Position numbers and translations under genes: made by a program. Shown here in pieces: positions 1 to 11,038 of a stretch of DNA of 64,000 bases. Numbering within the stretch: the stretch's first letter is position 1; each line of letters opens with the position of its first letter. The stretch spans positions 1-64,000 of the forward strand of contig JADDMT010000107.1 in assembly GCA_021401465.1 (NCBI GenBank). The letters are read 5' to 3'. Origin of the DNA: Teratosphaeria epicoccoides (taxonomy: Eukaryota; Ascomycota; Dothideomycetes; Mycosphaerellales; Teratosphaeriaceae). A model generated the notes under the pieces. That model was given only the letters and a program-made list of their open reading frames with translations. It did not search any database and had not been told where the DNA came from.

Positions 1-1
1 T

Positions 2-2599
2 CCGCTTCCTTTGCTCTCGGAATTGCAGGACCGCCTGCAAGGAGCAATGTAGTTCTCGAAGTTCGACATACCTGGAGCGTATAATCGAATTCGAATTAAG
101 GAAGGCGAAGAATAGAAGACCGCGTTCTAAACCTAGTTCGGGCACTACGAGTACATAGTCATGCCATTTAGGTTAACAAACGCCCTAGCTACATAGCAGG
201 CATTTATCAACAATGTGCTACGAGAGTACCTCGACGTCTTTGTAGTTATATACCTAGACGACATCCTCGTCTATTCCCGGACAATCGAAGAACATAGGAC
301 TCATGTACGCAAGGTACTTTAGAAACTCTAGGACTACCGACTAAAGGTCAAGCCGCAGAAGAGCGAGTTTCATAAGCAGGAAGTATAATTCCTTGGCTAC
401 GTAGTAGCATAGAATAGAATCAAGATGGACACTAAGAAAGTCTAGGTCGTAAAAGAGTAGCCTACGCTGACTAATGTTAAGGAAGTATAGTCCTTCCTTA
501 GATTCGCCAACTTCTACAGGAGATTTGTGGCAAACTATTCGAAGATCACGGCACTACTTACGACTCTTACGACGAAGGATACACTATTCGTATGGGACGA
601 CGCCTAACGGAATGCCTTCGAGGAACTCAAGCGACGATTTACAGATCAGCCGATCTTACTTATGTTCGACCCGGATAAGCCTATCATAGTCGAAACAGAT
701 GCCTCCGACGTAGCACTCAGGGCATGCTTGAGTTAACTAGGACCGAGTAGACGACTACAGCTAGTCGCCTACTACTCGAGGAAATTGTCTAGACCGGAAC
801 TCTAATATGACGTCTATGACAAAGAACTTCTAGCCATAGTAGACGCCTACAAGGCCTAGCGGGTCTACTTAGAAGGTTCTAAGCACTAGGTCACGGTCTA
901 CACAGACTATGAGAACTTGCGATACTTCACAACGACAAAAGAGTTAAACTGACGACAGGTTCGGTAGAGCGAGGAGCTCTCTAGTTTTAACTGCAAGATC
1001 GTCTATCGCAAGGGGACTGACAACGCACGCGCCGATGCACTTAGCCGCTAGACGGACTACATGAAGGGCGTGAAGCGGGAGAAACATGCTATTCTCCAGG
1101 AAAATAGCGATAGCACGCTAGGAGTCAACCGACTCGCGGCCACGACTGTCACATGGACTAGTAGGTTTCAGGACGACCTGAAGAACGCCCTAATCCATGA
1201 CCTAACCGCACTCGCTGTCCGCGACGACATTGATGGACAGGAGGATTAGGAAGACGAAGACGGAATCCTTCTGTTTCAAGGATTAGTATACGTGCCAACG
1301 TCTTTACGATTAGAACTACTACGCCTCCGACACGACGTACCTCAGGCAGGACACCCGGGAGTGTCTAAAATGAAGCAAATTCTCCGACAAGAATATTACT
1401 TCCCTAGGATGAGCAAGGCAATCGAGGACTACGTCTGTCGATATGTGACTTACTAACGAAGTAAGCATAACTGTCACAGACTATATAGGCTACTACGACT
1501 ACTAAAGGTACCTTAACGGCCATGGGAATCGCTCGCTATGGATTTTATCGTCAAACTACCTTAGTCGAGAGAACCCGCGACTAATGAGTTCTTCGACAGG
1601 ATCATGGTAGTAGTCGACTAATTCACCAAGTTCGGGAAATTTATCCCTTACCGCGAAGACTTCAAGACTGAAGATATCGCGCATGTCTTCATCAAATAGG
1701 TAGTAGCATTACACGGCATGCTACAGGACCTAGTAACGGATCGAGGATCCGTGTTTACCTCTAACTTCTAGAGAGCCCTGATGAGACAATTCTAGGTCAA
1801 ACATCGATTAAGTACTTCCTTCTACCCTTAGACGGATAGACAGACAGAACGCCTAAATCAGACGTTAGAACAGTACCTTCGATCCTATGTTAATAGGGAC
1901 CAGAACAACTAGGTAGAGTTGTTGCTAATGGCACAGCTCGCGTATAATAGTACGCCGGCAGAGTCGACAGGACTCTCGCCATTTCAGATGGCGTATAGAT
2001 CAGCTATGGAAGACATTCTAGACATCTTAGCTAGTAATCCGAACCTAGCAGCACTTAGACGAGTAGAACATCTACGCCGACTGCAAACAGAAGCATGACT
2101 CGACCTGCAGTTCTATTAGCAGAACATGGCACGGTACGCGAATCGTAAGAGAATTGAGGGACTAATTCTAAAGGAGGGGGACAAGGTGTATCTCCTCTGC
2201 CGTTACATCAAATCGGACAAACTAAGTAAAAAACTAGACGCTGTAAAACTAGGACCATTCAGGATCAAGGCCAAGACGGGACCAGTCAATTTTGAATTAC
2301 AGCTACCTAAGCAGATGAGAATACACCCTGTGTTCTATGTCTCTCTGCTAGAACAAGCAGCGCCGGACGCCGCACTGCAATCAGAACCCTTACTACTCGA
2401 CCCTGAAGTAGAAGAACCGGAGTACTCTGTCGAAAGGATTATCGACACTCGCTAGCAGGACGGACAGCGACAGTACTTAGTAAAATGGGAAGGATATGGG
2501 AGTACCGAGAACACCTAGGAACCCCTAGAACACCTGCGAAACTGTCAGCAAAAGATACGAAGTTTCGAGAAAGGAACGAACCTAGGAAGAAGATCCTAA
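2..2599 (+). pseudogene. pol: pol polyprotein remnant (RT, RNase H, integrase, chromodomain)
   Basis: One reading frame can be followed from base 2 to the TAA at 2597-2599 with no indel, interrupted only by nonsense codons. Landmarks: the RT region with MPFRLTNA and the catalytic YLDD at 251-262; RNase H with ETDASD at 692-709; the integrase zinc-binding region near 1320-1480; integrase core pieces MDFIVKLP (from 1538), VTDRGSVF and QTERLNQ; then a chromodomain from about 2414 (EYSVERIID, QYLVKWEGYG) in which the last conserved Trp codon has become TAG. The largest piece still open is 2126-2455. Substitution-only decay of a 2.6-kb frame is the RIP signature. Confidence 0.9.
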
Positions 2600-2698
2600 G
2601 CCACAACTAGACTCCTGCGGGACGCCGTCGACCGGCTCGGCTATCACGCCATCCAGGAAACCCTAATATGAGGAGTTAGCGAAACCCTCTATTGCGCT

Positions 2699-3217
2699 CT
2701 ATGTCGTAGGACTAAGAGCGAGACCCGCGGAAGGATCTAGGTCAAGAAGAAACCCGGCCTGCGTAAGAGCTTGTTCCTCGGCCTCCTCCTCCCTGATCTC
2801 GCGCTCCTCGAGAGCGCGACTATCTTCGACCTCCTAGTCGACTACGTCTAACTGTTTTCGAAGACGCATCTCCTTCGCATGCGCCTCTAGCATCTTCTGC
2901 GAAGCTTCGGCTAGGACTACCTTCGCACGATCGAGATCGGCAATTAGTCTTTTCCGCTAATCGCCTAACTTCTTCTATTCGACCTCTGTCACCTTCGCGT
3001 CGCAACTCCGACAGTTGCTAAAGTGACATTGCGAACATTTCCCTAAGGAAATGTGTACCTGACAGACGAGCTTTAGCTCTTGACACCGAGTATAGGACTT
3101 CATGCTGTCCTGGCCCTGACGATAGATTCAATTCGCGCGGCGTTTACGTTTCTGCGTTAAAGGGGCGTCAGTGTCTAGAATGACACAAGGCAGTAATGTA
3201 GAAAGAGAAGACATCAT
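2699..3217 (-). pseudogene. antisense ORF of the retroelement, six-Cys motif plus coiled coil
   Basis: Between pol and the 3' LTR the minus strand holds a second decayed frame, readable from ATGs at 3217/3214 down to about 2699 and broken by four internal stops. It encodes a short N-terminal segment, a basic patch (QKRKRRAN), a cysteine block with spacing C-x6-C-x8-C-x2-C-x4-C-x2-C (starting CQELKLVC, with KCSQC), and then a Glu/Lys/Arg-rich segment of coiled-coil type. The partial second copy at 3927-4178 carries the same frame with different stops: the TGA at one site here is CGA there, while two TAGs there are CAG here. The frame was therefore probably open before RIP. Function is unknown; a zinc-binding accessory protein is my inference. 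Confidence 0.6.
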
Positions 3218-3293
3218 AGTTTGAAAGAAGAAACCAGAGAAACCCCGCACTAATGAGGTAGCTTAGGGACGAGCTAGACTAAGAGGGGGATAG

Positions 3294-3783
3294 TGTCATG
3301 AGTGTCAGGAGTACTGTCCGGAGTACTGTAGGATACAGGATCATGTAGGTCCTAAGTGCTATGAGTCATAGTACCGTCATAGGAGTACTATGAGTCATAG
3401 GCATAGTCATAGAAGAAAGGATCTGTCATGTGAGGACAGATCCCTAGATCTGTAGGGTTAGTCTACAGATCCATAGGCTTGTAAGGAAGAAGGGATCTGT
3501 TACGTGATGACAGACCCTTAGATCTGTAGGGTTAGTCCACAGATCTACAGACACAGATCTGTCAGGTCTGTCGACAGATCTAACAGAGCTGCTCTGTCGC
3601 TCTCTAGTATATAGGGATAGCTTTAGGACAAGCAGTTAGGAGCTTCGTGCTTAATCTTAATTCAATCCTCTCTTGCTTAGAGGAGAGTTAGTTATAAGGT
3701 TAACTGCTATTGTCGATATTCTTCACAGCTCCCGAGTCTAACCCCTAGTCACCTTCCTGCTATCGGCACCTACCCTTATGACA
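3294..3783 (+). repeat. LTR of the first retroelement copy (490 bp)
   Basis: Begins TGTCATGAG directly after the polypurine tract and ends CTTATGACA, giving TGTCAT/ATGACA inverted termini. Compared with the LTR at 4179-4655 it carries about 13 extra bases near its start (a duplicated GAGTACTGTCCG-type segment). The two also differ at many C/T and G/A positions. Confidence 0.9.
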
Positions 3784-4178
3784 AGAAGACATCCTAGACG
3801 TCTTAGCTAGTAATCTGAACCTAGTAGCACTTAGACGAGTAGAACATCTACGCTGACTGCAAACAGAAGCACGACTTAACCTGTAGTTCTATTAGCAGAA
3901 CATAGCATAGTACGCGAATTGTAAGACTAAGGAAATGTGTACCTAACAAACAAGCTTTAACTCTTGACACTAAGTACAGGACTTTATGCTATCCTAGCCC
4001 TAACAATAGATTCGATTCGCGCGGCGTTTGCGTTTCTGTGTTAAAGGGGCGTTAGTGTCTAGGATGACACAAGGCAGTAATGTAGAAAGAGAAGACATTA
4101 CAGCATAAAAGGAAATAACAAGAGAAACCTCGCACTAATAAGGTAGCTTAGGGACAAGCTAGGCTAAGAGGGGGATAG
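3784..4178 (+). mobile_element. internally deleted second copy of the same element
   Basis: Bases 3785-3926 match 2009-2150 (end of integrase) and bases 3927-4178 match 3043-3293 (3' region up to the polypurine tract). Relative to copy 1, 892 bases (2151-3042) are missing. The copy begins abruptly inside the integrase, right against the LTR of copy 1, with no 5' LTR or primer-binding site of its own. It carries more TpA changes than copy 1, for example GGCACGG to AGCATAG. Confidence 0.85.
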
Positions 4179-4655
4179 TGTCATGAGTGTTAGGAGTACT
4201 ATAGGTTACAGGATTATGAGGGTCCTAAGTGCTATAAGTCATAGTATAGTCATAGGAGTACTATGAGTTATAGGCATAGTCATAGGAGAAAGGATCTGTC
4301 ACGTAAGGACAGACCCCTAGATCTATAGGGTTAGTCTACAGATCTACAGGCCTACAAGGGAGAAGGGATCTGTTATAGGATAATAGACCCTTAGATCTAT
4401 AGGGTTAGTCTACAGATCTATAGACATAGATCTGTTAGGTCTGTTAACAGATCTAACAGAGCTGCTCTGTCTCTCTAGTATATAGGGATAGCTTTAGGAC
4501 AGGCAGTTAGGAGCTTCATGCTTAATCTTAATTTAATCCTCTCTTGCTTAGAGGAGAGTTAGTTACAAGGTTAACTGCTATTATCGATATTCTTCATAGC
4601 TCTACAAGTCTAATACCTAGTTACCTTCCTGCTATTAGCACCTACCCTTATGACA
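4179..4655 (+). repeat. LTR of the second, deleted copy (477 bp)
   Basis: Begins TGTCATGAGTG after the polypurine tract (4168-4175) and ends CCCTTATGACA. It is collinear with the LTR at 3294-3783 apart from the 13-base indel, but shows more C-to-T and G-to-A differences, consistent with heavier RIP. Confidence 0.88.
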
Positions 4656-5255
4656 CCTATCCCTACGCTAAGGGTACTTATAACCCCTAACGCCCCTTAA
4701 TTAGGGAAAGTATGTCTAAGCCTATCCCTCATAGGGGTATTATAGGGTTAGCGACATAGGGGCATCCTATGTTAACCATTAATCCTACTTAGACAACATA
4801 TAAGCTAACCTATGTACGAAGGACCCCCTTACTATGTATAGTAGGGTTACTACATACTAAGAGTAGGCATTAGAACCTATGTGGCTCTAATAGCCCCCTA
4901 GTATTAACCGTATTACCTGACGCCTAAACAGTGAAGGTGTATCTATGCTACTATATTACTAGTAATTACCTATAGTAATTAGTAGTAGTATAATTAGTAA
5001 GCAAGCCTAAATCTATTACTAGATTACTATCTAGTTACTAAATACTACTACGTTAGGCTTAAAACATACGTTTTATCTAAAAAATAATAGCTATATAATA
5101 TTAGATTTTAGTTACTAATTAGTAATTACTAATCTACTAGTTAGTAAGTAGTAATAGTTTCTAGAAACTACTTTCTAAACCCTTAGTAATAGTGATAGTA
5201 GTAGTAATCAGAATTACTAGTAGTAGCTACTAATGTAATACTTAATTACTAATTA
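4656..5255. other. AT-rich gene-less block next to the retroelement
   Basis: Very rich in TA, TAG and TAGTAG-like runs with no usable ORF on either strand. The composition is unlike the genes to the right and resembles RIP-degraded repeat DNA. I cannot identify an element in it. Normal composition returns at about 5255. Confidence 0.6.
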
Positions 5256-5491
5256 CTCCTATGTGGCAACACTGTCCATGTGTATGATAGTATCTTCAGT
5301 TAGACGGAAGTCAGAGCACGGTAACGCTCGGGCCACATCCGTTGGAGAACGGCCGAACCCGATACGGAAAATGCTCCCGTCACTGTTGAGAGCAAGCGTT
5401 CAGCACATTTTTGGCCCCTTTCGCTCGGTACTCAACCTCCAGTGCCGCCGCCTTCTGTATCCTCCTACCGGCAGCCCAACACGCATCCACG

Positions 5492-6849
5492 ATGGTGGCC
5501 TCACGACTGTTGCGACCAGCTGCGCAGCTGCTCCGCAACTCCTCATCAGCTCTCCCGCGATCCAGCTTTCAGAAAGTGACTGCGCCGGCAGCTTCAAGAT
5601 GGAGGGCATATGCGACGCCCTCGGGCAGCAAGGAGATGACCGTCAGGGATGCGCTGAATGAGGCTATGGCCGAGGAAATGGAGAAGAACCCGAAGGTGTT
5701 CGTGTTGGGTGAGGAGGTTGCTCAATACAATGGCGCGTAAGTCTCACTGGGCACAACTTATGGCGCTTGAAGCTCTCTCTATGTGAGCAATTGGAGCATG
5801 GAAGCTTCACTTGGCATGGGAAATGTGTTCAAGACCTTAGCGACACCAGGAGCATTGGTGGCTGAACTTGGGATACGTGCTGGAAGCTGACACCGTGTGC
5901 CATGACAGATACAAGGTCACCAAAGGTCTCCTAGATCGCTTCGGCGAGAAGCGAGTTATTGATTCTCCGATCACCGAGTCTGGGTTTGCTGGTCTCACAG
6001 TCGGTGCTGCTCTTGCTGGCCTGCATCCGGTCTGCGAATTCATGACCTTCAACTTTGCTATGCAAGCCATTGACCAGATCATCAATTCTGCCGCGAAGAC
6101 GCACTACATGTCTGGTGGCATCCAACCCTGTAACATTACTTTCCGAGGACCCAATGGTTTTGCTGCTGGTGTTGCAGCACAGCACTCACAAGATTACTCG
6201 GCATGGTATGGCTCGATACCTGGACTGAAGGTTGTTGCGCCATACTCTGCGGAGGACGCAAAGGGCTTGCTCAAGGCTGCCATTCGGGACCCTAACCCGG
6301 TATGCGTGCTTGAGAACGAGCTGCTCTATGGCTTGCCATTCCAGATGAGCCCTGAGGCACAGAGCGACGAGTTCGTCATTCCGGTATGTCAATCGCAAGA
6401 TGTGGGATTCGAATTAATCTTTTACTAATTTTGGATCACAGTTTGGCAAGGCTAAGATCGAGCGCCCGGGCAAGGACCTTACTATCGTCACCCTGTCCCG
6501 CTGCGTTGGCCAGTCGCTTGTTGCGGCCGAACAACTCAAGAGCAAGTATGGTATCGAGGCTGAAGTTATCAACCTTCGGTCCATCAAGCCTCTCGACGTC
6601 GAGGCTATTGTCAAGTCGGTCAAGAAGACCGGTCACCTGATGGCAGTCGAGTCTGGCTTCCCAAGCTTTGGTGTCGCTTCCGAGATCCTTGCCCTCACTT
6701 GCGAATACGCCTTCGACTACCTTGATGCTCCACCAGTCCGTGTCACTGGCGCTGAGGTCCCAACGCCGTACGCGCAGAAGCTTGAAGAGATGGCTTTCCC
6801 GCAGGAGCCACTGATCGCTGAGTACGCGGCCAAGCTACTCAAGGTATAA
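5492..6849 (+). CDS. PDB1: pyruvate dehydrogenase E1 component subunit beta, mitochondrial
   Basis: Beta chain of the thiamine-diphosphate-dependent E1 of the mitochondrial pyruvate dehydrogenase complex, which decarboxylates pyruvate and passes the acetyl group to E2 lipoate. Three exons: 5492-5736, 5909-6383 and 6442-6849 (375 aa). The second intron contains TACTAAT. The N-terminus is a typical presequence (MVASRLLRPAAQLLRNSSS, no acidic residues), followed by the conserved core: GEEVAQYNGA, RFGEKRVIDSPITE, GGIQPCNITFRGPNG, AAQHSQDYSAWYGSIPGLKV and the C-terminal AVESGFPSFGVASEI. Length fits the family. The start was chosen at the ATG giving the presequence; an in-frame ATG 27 codons upstream looks non-coding. 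It is intact although it lies only about 240 bp from the RIP-damaged repeat block. Confidence 0.97.
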
Positions 6850-9279
6850 GATGGAAGAGACTGGTAGAAGCCGGGCGAGGGAGCTCGAGGCGAGAGCTGA
6901 GATGGAATGATCGTGCGACTGGGCGATGGCTGAGGCCTTCGCGGCGGGAAGAGGAGGTGACAAGAGCTGTGTACGTATCACAAGCCCAAAGCTTTTCTTT
7001 GCGTTGTTCTACTGGCTGGGACAATGGCGACAATGTTGTGTACTTAGGGATGCGTGGGGCATAGCGAGTGAGTCAATGGTAAGCGACGTAGTTTTTCTGT
7101 GGAGGCTTCAAGCCGCGCAATCGAAGCTTCTTGTCATCATGATGGGCACCACTTCCTGAGAAGGGCTTGCTTTGCTGATAATGAGGGTCCAACGTCATTG
7201 CCTAGCGCCAAACTTAGGACGTGCTGTCCACGTGGGAGCCGCATGGGTCGCTTGACGGAACGAGGCAGCTTCAGACTCACACTCGCATCTCGAGTCAGAC
7301 CACACTCAGACCGCTCTAAAGTTTTCTTGCGCTATTGCTTGCCTCATCACTGGTGGCTGGATCTTCCAATCATAGCGCGCCTGAACCATTCGACACAACA
7401 ATCAACCTGCCTTGTTTGGTGCTATTCGATGTTTTATGCGCTGATCTCCGCATCACGAGTGCTCTTACAGACGCTGGGATTTCCGGCGGCAAGATTCATA
7501 GTCAATCCTACGGAAGGTGCCGTGACAGAATGTCGACAAGCTCCATCTACAGTGTCAAGAAAGCGTGTGGCCCTGCCACGAACCCATGGAAATCGGTATA
7601 CGCTTCCGTACGTCTTGGACGAAATGATGTCCTTCAGCAAGTAACAATTGTTCCCATGAGGACAGCTCCGACAGCTGATGGCGCAGGAGGCAGGGCATAC
7701 CTGCAGACTTTCGCGTGGCCGCCACAAACGACAGGCCTGGTGCACGAAAATCAAAGCATCATTGGGACGTAGAGGTCTCAGCCGTCGACAAACCCCAGCC
7801 GACACGAGTTCTTTCACGAACATTCCTACCGGCCGCCTAGAGAGTTCACACCCCTTGCAGCCGTATCTAGCACAAGGCTTCAAATCTCGTGTGGCCACCA
7901 CAACAGACGCACAGTAAAACACTGCCTTTTCGACTTTAGAGAATGCCACACAGACCTCGGAGCCAATCATTCGAAAGGGTGATTTCTGATCCCTCGGAGC
8001 TGTCTGCTTGTGGAACATGTCTAGACCGATGTCGAAATCAAGCCATGACTTACACGGCAGTTGTCTCACACGACACCTTGGTGTGAGCTGGAGCACAAGA
8101 AGTGGCTGTTTAGGCGAGGATCGGCGCGCCAATTCGAGAGTTGGATTTGGCACGGTCTCAAATTCTCCTGCTTTGCCATCAGCTCGACATATGCGCATCG
8201 GCGATCGCATTTCTTGTTGAGCGATATTGGGGGAGGAGCTCAATATCGCGGACACATTGCTCTCGGTAGTGGCTTCTTGAAAAGATGACGGAGAAGCTCG
8301 GCAGCGCTTTTCGTGGGTGTCGTGAGTTTGCGGCCACGGCATTCCAATATTGTTGGAAGTCCACCTCAACCGTGCTGCAAAATGGATCGAGAGTTAGACT
8401 CCCACTCATGGTGCAAAGTGCTGCTTGCCAGATCCTTTGCCAGAGCCGGACATCTAATCTGGTCGCGACTGGCCGACGGAGTCGTCTCGGCACAGCACTG
8501 TTTTTGCCGTCAATCTCAATCATTGATCAGAGATTGCTGAGGTTAATTATTGGTTTGCGATGAATTGGCGAAGCCAGCAAAGCCAAGCTCGTCACCCGAT
8601 TGAGCGTCGAATGATACAGTAATGGAAGTGCTCGAGCACAACGGCAGCCACGTTCGGAGTGCCCTAGCTGTGCGACAGACAGCCGTCTTGACGAGCCACA
8701 ACCAGAACCCCGATCGAGCATGGCATAAAGCGAATGCAAATGCTCATACAACTTGCCAAGGCACACCATTCCACCTGCGCCTTATACTGCGCCGCATCTA
8801 TCTCTTGTTGGCCGGCCTTTAGGCTGCCGAACGTCTCCTGATCTCCAGAAGGTCTAAGACTCGTGGCTGTCACGAGGCTCTGGCGTTTTCGCGTGGCCTG
8901 TTAAGGGTGGCTTCCAAATCATATCCTCGGCTTGAGAGACGAGCCCTTCTTGGTTGGTTTGCTTCCATCGTGGGCCTGGCATCGCCCATTTGTTCACGAT
9001 CGCAACCAGTATGGCTTGCGGCACAACCAATGGCAGGCAAAAAATGGCCTGTCGCTACTGTGTGAGACGAATAGGACGTTGAAAAAGCTTTGCTATAAGA
9101 TGGGATCTGCATCTCAGATTTTCTGTGCGGTGATGGACGAACCGCACACACACACAAGTCAGCAACAGATCTGCGTCCACCATACCAGAACATACCACAC
9201 CGCTCGCGAAGAAAGGCTCGATAACGGTCATCGACACTGTGCCTCGCATAGGAGTCCACGTGCCCTGTTTACACCACCC
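6850..9279. other. long intergenic stretch, no supported gene
   Basis: About 2.4 kb of ordinary base composition. The longest open frame is minus-strand 7434-8369 (311 codons), rich in Arg, Ser and Cys with no recognisable motif; it could be chance. A short CA run lies near 9149-9158. No tRNA-like B box or transposon terminus was seen. Confidence 0.5.
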
Positions 9280-9927
9280 ATGCCTGGCTTATCGCTGCTC
9301 TGCGCCTGCCAACAGCTCAACATGAAAGCCCAATCGGCTCCATACGAGCGCGATGCCTGCTTCTCCTCACAATCAGACCTCTTCACCTGGATCGAGCGGA
9401 GCAGAACATCGGACGTTAGAAAAATCAAACGACTGACGCTCACGCTCACCGACATCGACCTTTCATGCCTGCGCCAAGGGGCTTGGTCACACCGGCCACT
9501 GAGATCCGACCACGCCGCATGGTCGCTGTACGTCAAGGAACTGGAGCGACTCCGCGCGGCACTGGAAGCTCTGCCGATGGTGACTGAGCTCGCGGTACTA
9601 CCGCCATCTGGTAGCCAGTCGAAATTACTGAGGGGCCTGTACCTGGCGTTTGTTGCGTCGCTTTCGAAGTGCTGTCCGAATTTACGGCAGCTGTCGGTCG
9701 ATGATGACGAAGAGATTTTGAAAACCGTGCCGGAGCTGAAGAGCATACCTCGAGTGGTGTTCTTGCGTGGGTCGATCTTTGCGATGGTGCCGGGCGTGAT
9801 ACCTGATGAGCCCGAGCAGGAGCAAAGAGAGGCGTGGGTTGATACGACGCTTCGATCGCTGTGTTGGAAGCGGAAGCGGCAGTTAAGGGACGGGATAGTA
9901 AAGAGGATCAAGTTAGAGAGTTGTTAA
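9280..9927 (+). CDS. hypothetical protein, F-box-associated type, possibly 5' truncated
   Basis: 215-aa frame starting at MPGLSLLCACQQLN. The pattern 'LL.AC.QLN..A.....' followed by 'S.SDLF.W......VRKIKRLTLTLTDIDL' is the layout seen in many ascomycete F-box/DUF proteins just after the F-box, and the rest is Leu-rich with a basic C-terminus (KRKRQLRDGIVKRIK). No F-box precedes it: upstream the frame is open but looks non-coding. The copy may have lost its N-terminus or have an upstream exon I cannot find. The functional label is inference. Confidence 0.45.
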   Translation: MPGLSLLCACQQLNMKAQSAPYERDACFSSQSDLFTWIERSRTSDVRKIKRLTLTLTDIDLSCLRQGAWSHRPLRSDHAAWSLYVKELERLRAALEALPMVTELAVLPPSGSQSKLLRGLYLAFVASLSKCCPNLRQLSVDDDEEILKTVPELKSIPRVVFLRGSIFAMVPGVIPDEPEQEQREAWVDTTLRSLCWKRKRQLRDGIVKRIKLESC

Positions 9928-10068
9928 GAGCTCTCTAACTGTCGGCGCTGCGTCGAAAGACGTTGCCTGTCTTTGTGCCCAATCAGTAAAAGTCTCGTAG
10001 TAGGGCAGCGATCGAGCCAAGTTCAAAGAATTAGTCGTGATCAAGACTTCTTCATCCATCCGCACCCC

Positions 10069-10694
10069 TCACATCTTCCCCCCGCTCCCACAAGGCTCAC
10101 ACTCCGCACTCTCCGCATCCGGATCCGGCCAGATCTCCCCGTACCTCTCCGCCACCTCATCGCAGAACCTCGCCATCCTCGTGTCCTTCAGACTCAGACC
10201 CTTCGGATTATGCGTCGTCCACCGGATCGTCGTACGATTGTACACATTGCTCCACTCCGGATGGTGTCTCTGGACTTTGCACTCGGCAGCGATGTCGCTC
10301 ATGAAGTCCTATATCATCCCACAACGCCAGCGTCAGCGTATGCGACGGTTTATCCATTCGATCGTCCTGAGACATGGAAGCTGAGAGGCTGCGGTATGTA
10401 CGAGATGTATATGTGTATACATACCCATGTCGCCTTGAACGTCTTAAACCTGAACCGCCTCTCCACTCCCGCGCCGAAGTTCGTGAGTCGCCAGCGTCCG
10501 GCTGGGGAGAGGAGCTGTGTGGATTCCTGCAGGACTTGCGACTCGTCGTGGCCTTTGGAAACGGAGAGGTCGTGGCGATTGAGCATTTTTGATGAGGTGG
10601 TGCTGAAGAGACGCAGTGTTCCGGTACATGTGCCTAGCCTAGGTCGTGATGGTCTTGTGTTTGGCGCGAATTTATGGCATGTTCGAATTGACAT
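10069..10694 (-). CDS. pterin-4-alpha-carbinolamine dehydratase
   Basis: Dehydrates 4a-hydroxy-tetrahydropterin after aromatic amino acid hydroxylation. Two exons on the minus strand: 10694-10425 and 10308-10069, joined across a GTATGT..ATAG intron so that FKTFKATW continues into DFMSDIAAECKVQRHHPEW. The diagnostic motif HHPEWSNVYN and the following IRWTTHNPKGLSLKD are present. From the ATG at 10694 the product is 169 aa, with a Ser/Thr/Arg-rich N-terminus without acidic residues (ending LRLFSTTSSKM) that looks like a mitochondrial presequence. The next ATG at 10586 would give a 133-aa cytosolic form. The C-terminus is Cys/Gly-rich (AECEPCGSGGKM). Confidence 0.88.
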
Positions 10695-11038
10695 GATGGT
10701 GAAGGGTGTATTCCGTTGCGAAAGCTGGATGGCGATGTTGGAGCGCTTGTGGACGGAAAGTTTCGAGGTTCGCAAAGCTTCGGGTTCAGTTCAGAGCGAG
10801 TGGCTGATTGGAGAAGTGAGTGAGACAGGGCAGCTGGAAAGTAGATCCTGAATAATATGATTTTTAGACTCTCAAGCCGCCAAAGGTGGCAAGAGGTGAA
10901 AGTGTCGATCGATTCAAAGACGATCAAGGCCGCCGTACCACGCTGTCGCTAGCTAACACCCCTGCTCGATACCAAATGTACATTTTACAGCCGTACAGGC
11001 AAACCAAAGTCCTCAACATCCATTATCAAATGGCCTTC
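10695..11038. other. intergenic, between two minus-strand genes
   Basis: 344 bp holding the promoter of the pterin dehydratase and the 3' flank of ERG6. I see no other feature. Confidence 0.5.

Larger units (their letters stand above)
1..3783 (+). mobile_element. Ty3/gypsy-like chromovirus, left end outside window
   Basis: LTR retrotransposon on the plus strand. It enters the window already inside the reverse transcriptase and continues through RNase H, integrase and a chromodomain, a non-coding or antisense-coding 3' region, a polypurine tract (AAGAGGGGGA, 3281-3290) and a 3' LTR. The 5' LTR, primer-binding site, gag and protease would lie to the left of the window. TAG codons are extremely frequent and fall where CAG, CAA, CGA or TGG would be expected, as C-to-T mutation of repeats (RIP) produces. 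The element is dead. Family assignment rests on domain order (RT, RNase H, integrase) and the C-terminal chromodomain. Confidence 0.9.

Noticed and set aside
7434..8369. 311-codon open frame on the minus strand
   Set aside because: Long, but Arg/Ser/Cys-rich with no motif, and plus-strand frames of similar quality overlap it. I could not support it as a gene.
9973..10851. 292-codon plus-strand frame
   Set aside because: It lies antisense to both exons of the pterin dehydratase, whose family motifs are unambiguous.
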